Shown: piece by piece, positions 13,757 to 20,873 of the stretch
How the letters are laid out: each line of letters opens with the position of its first letter
How positions within the stretch are numbered: position 1 is the stretch's first letter
DNA from: Panacagrimonas sp052387695
Lineage (GTDB): Bacteria > Pseudomonadota > Gammaproteobacteria > Nevskiales > Nevskiaceae
Direction: 5' to 3'
Assembly: GCA_052387695.1 (NCBI GenBank)
Contig: JBQTIX010000099.1
Location: 1 to 20,873 of the forward strand
Length of the DNA: 20,873 bases
Made by a program: the position numbers and the translations under genes
Notes under the pieces: model-generated
The model's input: the letters and a program-made list of their open reading frames with translations, nothing else
Databases searched by the model: none
What the model was told of the DNA's origin: nothing

Positions 13757-14353
13757 ATGTTCAGGAACCTGATGCGTGTGCTGACCCTGTCGCTGGCCGC
13801 GATGCTGATCTCGGGCTGCGGCTACAACGCGCTGCAGCAGCAGGACGAGGGCATCAAGTCGGCCTGGGCCGAGGTGCTCAACCAGTACCAGCGGCGCGCG
13901 GACCTGATTCCCAACCTGGTCTCGACGGTGAAGGGCTTCGCAGAACAGGAAAAAGACGTGCTGCTGGGCGTGACCGAGGCGCGCTCCAAAGTCGGCTCGA
14001 TCAATGTCAGCCCGGAGATGGTCAACGATCCGGAGGCCCTGAAGAAGTTCGGCGCTGCCCAGGGAGAGTTGTCGTCGGCACTGTCGCGCCTGCTGGTCGT
14101 CACCGAAAATTATCCGCAGCTCAAGTCGGACAGCCTGTTCCGCGACTTGCAGGCGCAGCTCGAAGGCACCGAGAACCGCATCACCGTGGCGCGCAACCGC
14201 TATATCGAGGCGGTGCAGACCTACAACGTCACCGTGCGCTCGTTTCCGACCAACCTGATCGCGAAAATGTTCGGGCATGCGGTCAAGCCGGGCTTCACGG
14301 TCGAGGACGAAAAGGCGATCAGCGCGCCGCCGAAGGTGGATTTCGGTAGCTGA
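13757..14353 (+). CDS. lemA: LemA family lipoprotein
   Basis: A 198-residue protein. The N-terminus is a lipoprotein signal with lipobox LISGC (Cys21; position +2 is Gly, so outer-membrane sorting is allowed). The mature part is the all-helical LemA domain: YNALQQQDEGIKSAWAEVLN, QYQRRADLIPNLVSTVKGFA, ENRITVARNRYIEAVQTYN and the closing VRSFPTNLIAKMFG (about residues 165-178). LemA proteins are widespread and often adjacent to TPM-domain genes, as here; the molecular role is unsettled and links to membrane stress have been proposed. It is the first gene of lemA-TPM-TPM, with a 14-bp gap to the next. Any promoter must lie in or before the palindromic repeat. Confidence 0.93.
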   Translation: MFRNLMRVLTLSLAAMLISGCGYNALQQQDEGIKSAWAEVLNQYQRRADLIPNLVSTVKGFAEQEKDVLLGVTEARSKVGSINVSPEMVNDPEALKKFGAAQGELSSALSRLLVVTENYPQLKSDSLFRDLQAQLEGTENRITVARNRYIEAVQTYNVTVRSFPTNLIAKMFGHAVKPGFTVEDEKAISAPPKVDFGS

Positions 14354-14367
14354 ACCGAGGCCTTGCG

Positions 14368-15195
14368 GTGACCGCGGCGGTCCGATCACTCCTGTTTCTG
14401 CTCGTCGGCCTTTGCTCGGCCGGAGCCGACGCGGCCCAGCTTGCGCTGCCCGAACTGCAAGCGCGGGTGACCGACCTCACCGGGACGCTGGACCCGTCGC
14501 GGCGGGTGGCGCTGGAATCGAAGCTCGCCGCGTTCGAGCGGGAAAAAGGCAGCCAGATCGCGGTGCTGCTGGTGCCGACCACGCAGCCGGAGACCATCGA
14601 GCAGTATTCGATCCGCGTGGTCGATGCCTGGAAGCTGGGTCGCGAGAAGGCGGACGACGGCGTGCTGCTGCTGGTGGCCAAGGATGATCGGACGATGCGC
14701 ATCGAAGTGGGGCAAGGCCTGGAAGGCGTGATTCCGGACGCCATCGCCAAAAGGATTATCGAGGAGACCATCCTGCCGCGATTCCGCGATGGCGACTTCG
14801 CCGGAGGCGTCGAGGCTGGCGTGGACCAGATCCTGGGACGGGTTGGCGGTGAGGCACTGCCGGAGCCGGCGGGGCCGGAGGGGGACAAGCTTTTCGACGG
14901 CATCGTCTGGATGAGCATGGTCGCGCTGTTCGTGGGCGAGCTGCTGTCGCGACTGCTGAGCCGCTTGTTCGGGGCCTTCGCGGCAGGCGGCATCGCATTT
15001 ACGTTGGCGATGCTGGTGCTCGGCACGCTGGGCATTGCGATCGCGATGGCGCTGGGGGTGGCGATTCTGAGCGCCACGGGGCTTGTCAGCCGGGGCAGGA
15101 GCGGTAGCTATCGGGGTGGCGGAGGTTCTGGCGGTGGCGGGTTCTCGGGTGGTGGGGGCGGCTTCAGCGGCGGCGGAGCATCGGGTCGATGGTGA
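14368..15195 (+). CDS. TPM-domain membrane protein (YgcG-like)
   Basis: A 275-residue protein. A signal peptide (about residues 1-22) precedes a periplasmic TPM domain (about 33-160) with TDLTGTLDPSRRVALESKL, IAVLLVPTTQPETIEQY and DGVLLLVAKDDRTMRIEVG. Two or three membrane segments follow (about 178-195 and 206-238), and the tail from about residue 244 is almost all Gly/Ser with aromatic spacers and ends SGRW. This is the usual architecture of TPM_phosphatase/YgcG proteins paired with LemA. The domain binds metal in plant TLP18.3, where phosphatase activity was reported; activity here is unknown. The start is GTG 14368, with CCGAGG seven bases before it. The gene overlaps the next by 7 bases. 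Confidence 0.9.
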   Translation: MTAAVRSLLFLLVGLCSAGADAAQLALPELQARVTDLTGTLDPSRRVALESKLAAFEREKGSQIAVLLVPTTQPETIEQYSIRVVDAWKLGREKADDGVLLLVAKDDRTMRIEVGQGLEGVIPDAIAKRIIEETILPRFRDGDFAGGVEAGVDQILGRVGGEALPEPAGPEGDKLFDGIVWMSMVALFVGELLSRLLSRLFGAFAAGGIAFTLAMLVLGTLGIAIAMALGVAILSATGLVSRGRSGSYRGGGGSGGGGFSGGGGGFSGGGASGRW

Positions 15196-15695
15196 GCCGG
15201 CTGCTCCGCGTCCTGCGACATCTGGGATCCGGTCCCTGGACGCGCCGTCGTCTGCTGCCCGGACATGCGATGAATGCGATCGAGGAGGCGATCCGCCGTT
15301 GCGAACGGGAGCATCCGGGCGAAATCCGCTTCGCCGTCGATCCTGCGCTCTCGCTGTCGGAGCTCTGGCACCGCATCACGCCACGCGAACGCGCCATCGA
15401 AGCGTTCTCGCAACTGCGGGTGTGGGACACCGAGCACAACAACGGCGTGCTGATCTACCTGCTGCTGGCGGATCGCGATGTCGAGATCGTGGCCGATCGC
15501 GGCGTCGGCGACGGCCGCGTGCCGCAGGCGCAATGGCAGGCCTGCTGCCAGGTCATGGAGAAGCATTTCGGTCGCGGCAATTTCCGCGACGGCGCGATCG
15601 CCGGCATCGAGGCCGTGGCCGAGGTGCTCGCGCGTCACCCGCCGGATAAGGCGGACGTGCGCAACGAGCTTCCCGACGGGGTGGCCCTGCTGTAA
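15189..15695 (+). CDS. Second TPM-domain protein, short form
   Basis: A 168-residue protein with a TPM domain and little else. The N-terminus (MVSRLLRVLRHLGSGPWTRRRLLP) is strongly basic and not a clear signal peptide. The domain follows with MNAIEEAIRRCEREHPGEIRF, the NNGVLIYLLLADRDVEIVADRG core (residues split about 82-103), and the GRGNFRDGAIAGIEAVAEVL helix. There is no membrane segment or Gly-rich tail, so it is probably cytoplasmic. ATG 15189 overlaps the previous gene by seven bases (ATGGTGA); GTG 15192 would give a four-base overlap and is nearly as likely. LemA plus a long and a short TPM protein is a recurrent trio in Xanthomonadales-like and related genomes, suggesting one complex or pathway. 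Confidence 0.87.
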   Translation: MVSRLLRVLRHLGSGPWTRRRLLPGHAMNAIEEAIRRCEREHPGEIRFAVDPALSLSELWHRITPRERAIEAFSQLRVWDTEHNNGVLIYLLLADRDVEIVADRGVGDGRVPQAQWQACCQVMEKHFGRGNFRDGAIAGIEAVAEVLARHPPDKADVRNELPDGVALL

Positions 15696-15707
15696 CCCGT
15701 TGTCCGA

Positions 15708-16673
15708 TCAGCGCGTGGACAGCGCGAAGCGCAGTCCGAAATCCGGCGAGGCGCCGACCGCGAGGTCTTCCTGGAACGACAGTTCCAGGCACGGGCCGCC
15801 GCCGAAACAACCGCGAACGCCGAGCGTGAGTTGCGCGCCGGGCCGTTCCAGCGCATCGATCTCGGTGTGCTCCGACAAGGGTGCGTGCAGGTAAAGCTGA
15901 CTGATGACTTCGAGCGCCGGGAACGCCTGGTAAGCGAAGCCAAGACCACCGAAAGGGACGAGGCTGCGCTGCAGGTCGCCGAGCAGCTTCGCATCCTCGC
16001 TCGCGGACAGGCCAGCCGAGACGTAGCCGTTCAGCCCGGAGGCTGCGGGAAAAGGCAGACCCAGGTCGGCCCAGATCGCGCCGCCGACGTTGCCGCCGAT
16101 GAGACGATCCTCGTCGCCGGTCGGCAGCTTGAGTTGTCCGCGCAACATCAGTTGTTCGCGCAGTTGCCAACCGGCGGACAGGCGCACGTCGCCGAGTCGG
16201 GTTCCGCCGTTGCGGACGTCGAAGACGGTGACGCCGTCACGCAGGTAGCGATAACGGTAGCGATCCGTCGGCGCGTCCTCGCGTCCGCCGTTCGGCAGGC
16301 TGAACGTGTCGTGCCAGCCCTCGATCAGGTCATCCATGAATCCGCCGCCGACGTGCAGCAGCGGCAGCTCCACGCTCCAGTCGAAGTCCGCGCCCCAGCC
16401 GCGCCCGTACTGGAATGCGTAGTGCTGGCTTTCGCCGTCGAGCAACAGTTCCTCGCGGCCTTCCTGGTCGAGCACGTATTCGCTGGACAGGTCGAGTGCG
16501 AACCGCCAGCTTCCGGCTGCGGGAATGGGCGCCGTTCCACCCAGCGCGGGCAGCGCGAAGCTGCGCGCCAGCGCCGCCTGATTGGAGTTGGCCAGCGGGC
16601 TCGAAAAGCCCGCCGGGCTGATCAGGATCGCGGCAAGGCAAAACCCCGCCCGGACCGGTAAAATTCTTCGCAT
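15708..16673 (-). CDS. DUF3187 family outer-membrane beta-barrel protein
   Basis: A 321-residue protein with a signal peptide (about residues 1-25) and alternating-hydrophobicity strands. Family-like stretches are PLANSNQAALARSFALP near the N-terminus, FQYGRGWGADFDWSVELPLL, GGGFMDDLIEGWHDTFSLPNGGR and LKLPTGDEDRLIGGNVGGAIW. The last residues (FGLRFALSTR) resemble an amphipathic terminal strand, though without the usual final aromatic. DUF3187 proteins are uncharacterised and predicted to sit in the outer membrane. I chose ATG 16673 (MRRILPVRAG) because it gives a normal signal peptide; 46 upstream residues in frame are Arg/Gly-rich and not family-like. Its stop lies 12 bp from the stop of the convergent TPM gene. 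Confidence 0.85.
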   Translation of the reverse strand: MRRILPVRAGFCLAAILISPAGFSSPLANSNQAALARSFALPALGGTAPIPAAGSWRFALDLSSEYVLDQEGREELLLDGESQHYAFQYGRGWGADFDWSVELPLLHVGGGFMDDLIEGWHDTFSLPNGGREDAPTDRYRYRYLRDGVTVFDVRNGGTRLGDVRLSAGWQLREQLMLRGQLKLPTGDEDRLIGGNVGGAIWADLGLPFPAASGLNGYVSAGLSASEDAKLLGDLQRSLVPFGGLGFAYQAFPALEVISQLYLHAPLSEHTEIDALERPGAQLTLGVRGCFGGGPCLELSFQEDLAVGASPDFGLRFALSTR

Positions 16674-16854
16674 GAGCAAGGGTGACCCAGGGCGTTGGAG
16701 GCACCGCAATCTATCGGCACCCGGCCCGTATGGCGACCTCCCGACGCACGATGAGTAACCGCCCCGCCTACCCGCCTGAGCACCCCGGCGCGATGATGCC
16801 GGTCCCGGCAAATCGTCCGGCCGATCCTTTCAGTGTCCATCGAGGTAATGACCC

Positions 16855-18036
16855 GTGACCCGCAAAACCTTCGTTGCCGGCGTCGGCATGATCCCCTTCG
16901 TCAAGCCCGGCAAGAGCGATCCATACGACATCATGGGTGCGCGCGCCATCGCGCTCGCCCTCGACGATGCTGGCGTGGATTACGGCAAGATCCAGCAGGT
17001 CTACGCCGGTTACGTCTACGGCGACAGCACCTGCGGCCAGCGCGCGATCTATCGCGTCGGCATGACCGGCGTGCCGGTGATCAACGTCAACAACAACTGT
17101 TCGACCGGCTCCAGCGCCCTGTACCTCGCGCGCCAGGCCGTCGAAAGCGGCGCGATGGACTGCGCGCTCGCGGTCGGCTTCGAGCAGATGCAGCCCGGCG
17201 CGCTGGTCAGCCACTTCAACGATCGCCCCGAGCCGCTCGGCGCGTTCATCGATATCGCGCAGCAGTTGAAGCCTGCGCCGGGCGCGCCGATGGCGCCGCA
17301 CATGTTCGGCACCGCGGGCGCGGAGTACCTGGAGAAGTACAACGTCGGACCCGAGGTCTTCGCCCAGGTCTCGGTCAAGGCGCGGCAGCACGCCCTGCAC
17401 AACGACAAGGCGATCTTCCGCGAACTCGTCACCGTCGAGCAGGTGCTGGCCTCGCCCGTGATCTTCGGGCCGATGACGCGCCTGATGTGCTGCCCGCCCA
17501 CCTGCGGCGCCGCCGCGGCGATCGTGGTCAGCGAAGCCTTCGCCAAAAAACATGGCCTGAAAACCGATGTCGCGATCCTCGCGCAGGCCATGACCACGGA
17601 CTATTCCTCGACCTTCGACGAGGGCTCGATGATCAAGGCCGTCGGCTACGACATGACGGGCGCCGCCGCCCGGCAGGTCTACGAGAAATCCGGCGTCGGG
17701 CCGATGGACGTGGACGTATGCGAGCTGCACGACTGCTTCACCGCCAACGAGGTGCTGACTTACGAGGGCCTGGGCCTGACGCCAGAGGGTACGTCCGACA
17801 AGTTCATCGCCGACGGCGACAACACCTACGGCGGGCGCGTGGTCACCAATCCCTCGGGGGGTCTGTTGAGCAAGGGCCATCCGCTGGGCGCCACCGGCCT
17901 CGCACAGTGCACCGAACTGGTCGACCAGCTCCGCGGCCGCTGTGGGCCGCGCCAGGTGGATGGCGCCAGGATCGCGTTACAGCACAACCTCGGCCTGGGC
18001 GGCGCCTGCGTGGTGACGATGTACGGGCGGGCATAG
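16855..18036 (+). CDS. SCP-x type thiolase (lipid-transfer/acetyl-CoA acetyltransferase family)
   Basis: A 393-residue thiolase-fold enzyme. The acyl-accepting cysteine is Cys82 in NVNNNCSTGSSAL; the other active-site blocks are CELHDCFTANE (His292) and GGLLSKGHPLGATGLAQC (His342). The HDCF motif in place of NEAF of ordinary thiolases marks the SCP-x/SCP2-thiolase group, acting on acyl-CoA in degradation of branched, sterol-like or other lipids. No SCP2 lipid-transfer domain is attached, and no other beta-oxidation genes are nearby, so the substrate is open. The start is GTG 16855, with GAGG nine bases before it. The stop TAG (18034-18036) forms the beginning of a TAGGTCGG repeat. It is divergent from the DUF3187 gene. 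Confidence 0.9.
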   Translation: MTRKTFVAGVGMIPFVKPGKSDPYDIMGARAIALALDDAGVDYGKIQQVYAGYVYGDSTCGQRAIYRVGMTGVPVINVNNNCSTGSSALYLARQAVESGAMDCALAVGFEQMQPGALVSHFNDRPEPLGAFIDIAQQLKPAPGAPMAPHMFGTAGAEYLEKYNVGPEVFAQVSVKARQHALHNDKAIFRELVTVEQVLASPVIFGPMTRLMCCPPTCGAAAAIVVSEAFAKKHGLKTDVAILAQAMTTDYSSTFDEGSMIKAVGYDMTGAAARQVYEKSGVGPMDVDVCELHDCFTANEVLTYEGLGLTPEGTSDKFIADGDNTYGGRVVTNPSGGLLSKGHPLGATGLAQCTELVDQLRGRCGPRQVDGARIALQHNLGLGGACVVTMYGRA

Positions 18037-18043
18037 GTCGGCG

Positions 18044-18085
18044 TAGGTCGGCTCAAGCCCGCGGCTTCTCGCGGGCGGAGCCGAC
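18044..18085 (+). repeat. REP-like palindrome after the thiolase (copy B)
   Basis: GTCGGCTC (18047-18054) pairs with GAGCCGAC (18078-18085), and GCCCGCG (18057-18063) pairs with CGCGGGC (18070-18076) around GCTTCT. A direct repeat of TAGGTCGGC starts ten bases earlier at 18034, using the thiolase stop codon. The element matches copy A at 848-887 on the other strand. The rest of the 184-bp gap to 18220 shows nothing I recognise beyond GC-rich sequence with short inverted blocks. Confidence 0.8.
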
Positions 18086-18220
18086 ACGCGCCGGTGGGCG
18101 CGCCACGTCCGTCCGGTGTGGACGGGCGCCTGTCTGCGCCCAAGGAAGATCGCAGATTGATCGGATACCCTCTATGGAGATTCCGCAATTTCATCGCACC
18201 CTCGCATCGCTAGCCAGACC

Positions 18221-19126
18221 ATGACGGCGAAAGCCCGCTGCATCATCCTGCTGTCGGAAAAATCCTCGGGCTCCAGCGCCGTCCAGCGGTTGCTGGCCGA
18301 ATCGGCCGGCGTCCGCTGCGTGACCACGACCCGGCACTTCGAGAACGAGACCCTGTACTGGACCAAGGCCGCCTCGATGCTGTCGCTCCAGCAGGTGCCG
18401 ATGCTGGATAGCGAGGTGCCCATGGTCCACCACAAGGCCCGCGCTGATTTGCTGGACCTGCTGCGCGAAAACCTGCCCGACTATGCCGCTCACGGCAACG
18501 ACCGCGAGATCGTCATGGACGGCTGGCGCCGGCTGTGTCTTCACTACGGCCCGATCTTCTTCGAGAAGTCGCCGCATCACCTGCTGCAATGGTCGAACCT
18601 GGAACTGATCGTGCAGGCGATCCGCGAGCTGCCGGACATCGAGTTCCTGCTCCTCGGCCTGGTGCGCCATCCCATCGACACCGCCTATTCCCAGTTCACC
18701 CGCTGGGGCACGCGGCCGGAAGACCTGCAATATCAGTGGATGGCGGCCTACCGGAATCTGCTCCGGCTCAAGGACCAGGTGGGAGATGCGCAGCTATCGA
18801 TCGTCCGCTACGAGGATGTCGTGACCGACAACCGTGCGCTTGAAGTCGCGTACCGCTTCTGTGGCGTCGCAGCGCCGCAAGAGCATGCGAACGGCGGCCT
18901 GCACGATGGCTCCGTCGCAAAATGGAAGCGGGACCGCCGCTTCGGGTTCGTTCTCGATCCGGCGGTGGCAGAGTTGGCGCGGCAATTCGGCTATGAGCCT
19001 TCGGCGGATTCCGGTTTTTCCAGTCCCCAGACCCTTGCGTGGCTCGCCTATCGGGAGCGCACGCGGGCGTGGCTGAGGGCCAAATCGATGGCTTCTCCCT
19101 TGCTCCGGATGGTTCGGGGATATTGA
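18221..19126 (+). CDS. Sulfotransferase family protein
   Basis: A 301-residue soluble protein. The N-terminus CIILLSEKSSGSSAVQRLL (residues 7-25) is a variant phosphosulfate loop in which SEKSSGSS replaces the usual RSGTS/T. The 3'-phosphate site is clear: LGLVRHPIDTAYSQFTRW (about residues 145-162, Arg149 and Ser157), and FFEKSPHH (113-120) is the conserved KxPxH-like stretch. The segment VRYEDVVTDN further on is also typical. The acceptor is unknown. It is clearly different from the sulfotransferase at 7429-8484 in length and loop sequence, so not a recent duplicate. The ATG start at 18221 has no strong ribosome-binding site. It stands alone and ends 13 bases from the stop of the convergent YchJ-like gene. 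Confidence 0.85.
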   Translation: MTAKARCIILLSEKSSGSSAVQRLLAESAGVRCVTTTRHFENETLYWTKAASMLSLQQVPMLDSEVPMVHHKARADLLDLLRENLPDYAAHGNDREIVMDGWRRLCLHYGPIFFEKSPHHLLQWSNLELIVQAIRELPDIEFLLLGLVRHPIDTAYSQFTRWGTRPEDLQYQWMAAYRNLLRLKDQVGDAQLSIVRYEDVVTDNRALEVAYRFCGVAAPQEHANGGLHDGSVAKWKRDRRFGFVLDPAVAELARQFGYEPSADSGFSSPQTLAWLAYRERTRAWLRAKSMASPLLRMVRGY

Positions 19127-19139
19127 ACCGCAAGACCCT

Positions 19140-19511
19140 TCACCCGTCCACGTAATACCAGCGCCCCTCCTCGCGGACGAACCGGCTGCGTTCGTGCAAG
19201 CGCACGGCCGATCCTCCGCCGAGCCGGTACCGCGCCACGAATTCCACTGCGGCCGTGTCCGCTCCCGTGCCGCGGGCGCACTTCACACGGAGCCCCAGCC
19301 ATGTCGTGCCCGGCTCGAACGCAACCGACGCCGGTCGCGTGCTCGCATGCCAGGTCGTGAGCAGGTAGCCCGCCATTTCCAGCACAAAGGCCGAGTAGCG
19401 CGAACGCATCAGCGCCTCTGCGGTCGGCGCCGGTTCTCCCGCATGCCAGCGGCCGCAGCAAGCTGCATAGGTCTGGCCCGAACCGCAGGGACAGGACGCG
19501 GTGCGGTCCAT
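19140..19511 (-). CDS. ychJ: YchJ-like (UPF0225) SEC-C zinc-motif protein
   Basis: A 123-residue protein. It starts MDRTASCPCGSGQTYAACC, a SEC-C zinc motif with Cys7, Cys9, Cys18 and Cys19, and continues with the UPF0225 helix AEALMRSRYSAFVL (about residues 32-45) and an NTF2-like sheet (AVEFVARYRL, RLHERSRFVREEGRWYYVDG). Family members are usually about 130-160 residues, so this is a compact but complete copy with no second SEC-C motif. The function is unknown. ATG 19511 lies 2 bases after the stop of the flavoprotein gene, so the two are one transcript and probably translationally coupled. A longer form from 19556 would overlap that gene and is unlikely. Confidence 0.87.
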   Translation of the reverse strand: MDRTASCPCGSGQTYAACCGRWHAGEPAPTAEALMRSRYSAFVLEMAGYLLTTWHASTRPASVAFEPGTTWLGLRVKCARGTGADTAAVEFVARYRLGGGSAVRLHERSRFVREEGRWYYVDG

Positions 19512-19513
19512 CC

Positions 19514-20704
19514 TCAAAGCGCCTGCGCACAGGCGTGCGCCGAGGCCCAGGCCCATTGAAAATTGTAGCCTCCAAGCCAGCCGGTGACGTCCAGCACCTC
19601 GCCGATGAAGTGCAGGCCCGGCACACGGCGGGATTCGAACGTCGCCGACGAAACCTCGCGCGTATCGACGCCGCCCAGCGTGACCTCGGCCGTGCGATAA
19701 CCCTCCGTGCCATTGGGCGCCACCGGCCAGGCGTGAAGCTTTACGGCAATGTCGCGCAGCTCCTGTGGCCGGTATTGACGCATGGGTCGGCTGGGGGCGA
19801 ACCGTTCGCAGAAGCGTTGCGCAAAGCGCTTCGGCAGTACCTCGCCTAGCACGGTGCGCAATTCGGCATGGGCCTGCTCGCGCTGTGCCTGAAGCAGGAA
19901 ATCCACCGCATCGACCTGCGGCAACAGGTCGATACGCAGCGGCTCGCCGGGTTGCCAGTAGTTGGAGATCTGCAACAGCGCCGGCCCCGACAATCCGCGA
20001 TGCGTGATCAGCATGGCGTTGCTGAACGCGGCCCCGTCGCAGGAGGCTTCGATCTCCAGGCTGAGCCCCGACAGATCACTCCATTCCTCCAGCGGACGGC
20101 CGGAAAGCGTCAGCGGCACCAGGCCCGCGCGGGTGGGCAGGATCGCGTGACCGAACTGCCGTGCCAGCTCGTAGCCGAAACCGCTCGCGCCCATGCTGGG
20201 AATCGAGAGACCGCCGGTGGCGACCACCAGCCGGCGCGTGTGCCGTGGCCCGCGCGAGGTCTGCACGGTGAAGCCGGTCGGGTCGTGTTCAACCCCCTGC
20301 ACCTGGCAGTCCACGTCGATCTGCACGGACGATGCGTCGCACTCGTCGAGCAGCATGCGCAGGATCCGTTTCGAGGAATCGTCGCAAAACAATTGCCCGA
20401 GTTCCTTCTCGTGCCAGGCGATGCCGTGGCGATCGACCAGGGCGATGAAGTGCTCGGGCCGGTAGCGCGCCAGTGCCGACTTGCAGAAGTGCGGATTGGC
20501 GGACAGGAACTGCTCCGGGTTCACCCCGGTGTTGGTGAAGTTGCAGCGCCCGCCGCCGGACATGAGGATCTTCCTGCCGACGCGATGGGCGTGCTCGATC
20601 ACCTGCACCCGGAGCCCGCGTTGAGCGGCACTGAACGCGCAGAACAGGCCGGCGGCACCGCCGCCGAGAATCAGCACGTCGCAGTCGGATCGGGTGGGTG
20701 TCAT
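19514..20704 (-). CDS. HI0933/YhiN-type NAD(P)/FAD-dependent oxidoreductase
   Basis: A 396-residue flavoprotein. The N-terminal dinucleotide fold reads DVLILGGGAAGLFCAFSAA (Gly14, Gly16, Gly19). The family signature RVGRKILMSGGGRCNFTNT follows at about residues 42-60. The middle has RRLVVATGGLSIPSMGASGFG and TRAGLVPLTL, and the C-terminal FAD motif is LHFIGEVLDVTGWLGGYNFQ. These match the HI0933-like family, sometimes called aminoacetone-oxidase or BaiN-type; the physiological substrate is generally unknown. I chose ATG 20704 (MTPTRSDCD) because it places the glycine motif at the usual distance. A 53-residue extension upstream would be Pro/Gly/Arg-rich and run through G-run sequence. It is followed 2 bases later by the ychJ-like gene. 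Confidence 0.9.
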   Translation of the reverse strand: MTPTRSDCDVLILGGGAAGLFCAFSAAQRGLRVQVIEHAHRVGRKILMSGGGRCNFTNTGVNPEQFLSANPHFCKSALARYRPEHFIALVDRHGIAWHEKELGQLFCDDSSKRILRMLLDECDASSVQIDVDCQVQGVEHDPTGFTVQTSRGPRHTRRLVVATGGLSIPSMGASGFGYELARQFGHAILPTRAGLVPLTLSGRPLEEWSDLSGLSLEIEASCDGAAFSNAMLITHRGLSGPALLQISNYWQPGEPLRIDLLPQVDAVDFLLQAQREQAHAELRTVLGEVLPKRFAQRFCERFAPSRPMRQYRPQELRDIAVKLHAWPVAPNGTEGYRTAEVTLGGVDTREVSSATFESRRVPGLHFIGEVLDVTGWLGGYNFQWAWASAHACAQAL

Positions 20705-20770
20705 CGCCGGAGCGGGATCGGGTGAACACGCACGGTAGCCTAGGTGAGGGTCTGCACAGGTTCGAGAACA

Positions 20771-20873
20771 CGGTCGCGGGGGGGGGCCGCGACCCACGGC
20801 ACCCACGAGGGGTGGGTGTTGGGGGGGGGCCCGGCCCCGACCCCACATGGTGTGAGGATCCAAAGGGAAACCA
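20771..20873. other. G-run, fold-back end of window
   Basis: There are two 9-base G runs (20778-20786 and 20821-20829). GGTCGCGG (20772-20779) pairs with CCGCGACC (20787-20794) around the first run, and CACCCAC (20800-20806) pairs with GTGGGTG (20812-20818). No gene is seen. It could be a genuine structured region or poor consensus at a contig end. Confidence 0.6.

Noticed and set aside
16751..16858. 35-codon reading frame ending in a GTGA overlap with the thiolase
   Set aside because: The peptide is Pro-rich with no family resemblance, there is no good ribosome-binding site, and a short GC-rich frame is expected by chance.
1..20873. CRISPR array, rRNA, integrase-type att site
   Set aside because: No regularly spaced repeats, rRNA-like sequence or tRNA-associated attachment site was seen in reading both strands.

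Overview
This is a GC-rich window with dense coding on both strands and very short gaps. The host gene set includes a lemA/TPM/TPM cluster, UPF0149, a YchJ (SEC-C) protein, DUF3187, a DUF2914-ended membrane protein, TraB/GumN and a HI0933-type flavoprotein. Together with REP-like palindromes, this suggests a gammaproteobacterium, most likely Xanthomonadales-like (Lysobacter/Rhodanobacter relatives). That placement is inferred from gene content and style only; there is no rRNA gene or other marker here.

Region 1 (about 1-6640) is the head-assembly part of a Mu-like transposable prophage on the + strand. In order it holds a DUF2730 protein, a small winged-helix protein, a 45-aa membrane protein, a Mu gp27-like protein (DUF3486, probable small terminase), a 69-aa membrane protein, a Mu gp28-like large terminase, a Mu gp29-like portal (DUF935), a Mu gp30/F-like head morphogenesis protein with a probable nuclease-fold C-terminus, and a Mu gpG-like virion morphogenesis protein. 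Most junctions overlap as TGATG/TAATG/GTGA, so translation is probably coupled. The protease/scaffold, major capsid and tail genes expected after gpG are absent. A 324-bp non-coding stretch with two Mu-end-like repeats follows, then host genes, so the prophage looks truncated.

Region 2 (6797-10677, - strand) holds four genes. Three are tightly packed and transcribed leftwards: a small secreted/membrane protein beginning YIDPN after its signal peptide, a 645-aa polytopic membrane protein with a periplasmic alkaline-phosphatase/sulfatase-superfamily domain lacking the CxPxR signature, and a PAPS-type sulfotransferase. A UPF0149 protein lies downstream, possibly under its own promoter. The trio looks like a cell-surface modification unit.

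Region 3 (10905-15695, + strand) holds a TraB/GumN-family secreted protein whose signal peptide is encoded by a 9-bp minisatellite, an overlapping membrane protein with a DUF2914-like end, a Rossmann-fold NADP oxidoreductase, and then the lemA/TPM/TPM cluster. A 167-bp palindromic repeat sits exactly between the oxidoreductase stop codon and the lemA ribosome-binding site.

Region 4 (15708-20704) holds a DUF3187 outer-membrane protein (-), a divergent SCP-x type thiolase (+), a second sulfotransferase (+), and a - strand pair of a HI0933-type flavoprotein and a YchJ-like protein. A REP-like palindrome follows the thiolase and closely matches one inside the prophage. The last ~100 bases are G-run-rich, fold back on themselves, and may be a poor-quality contig end.
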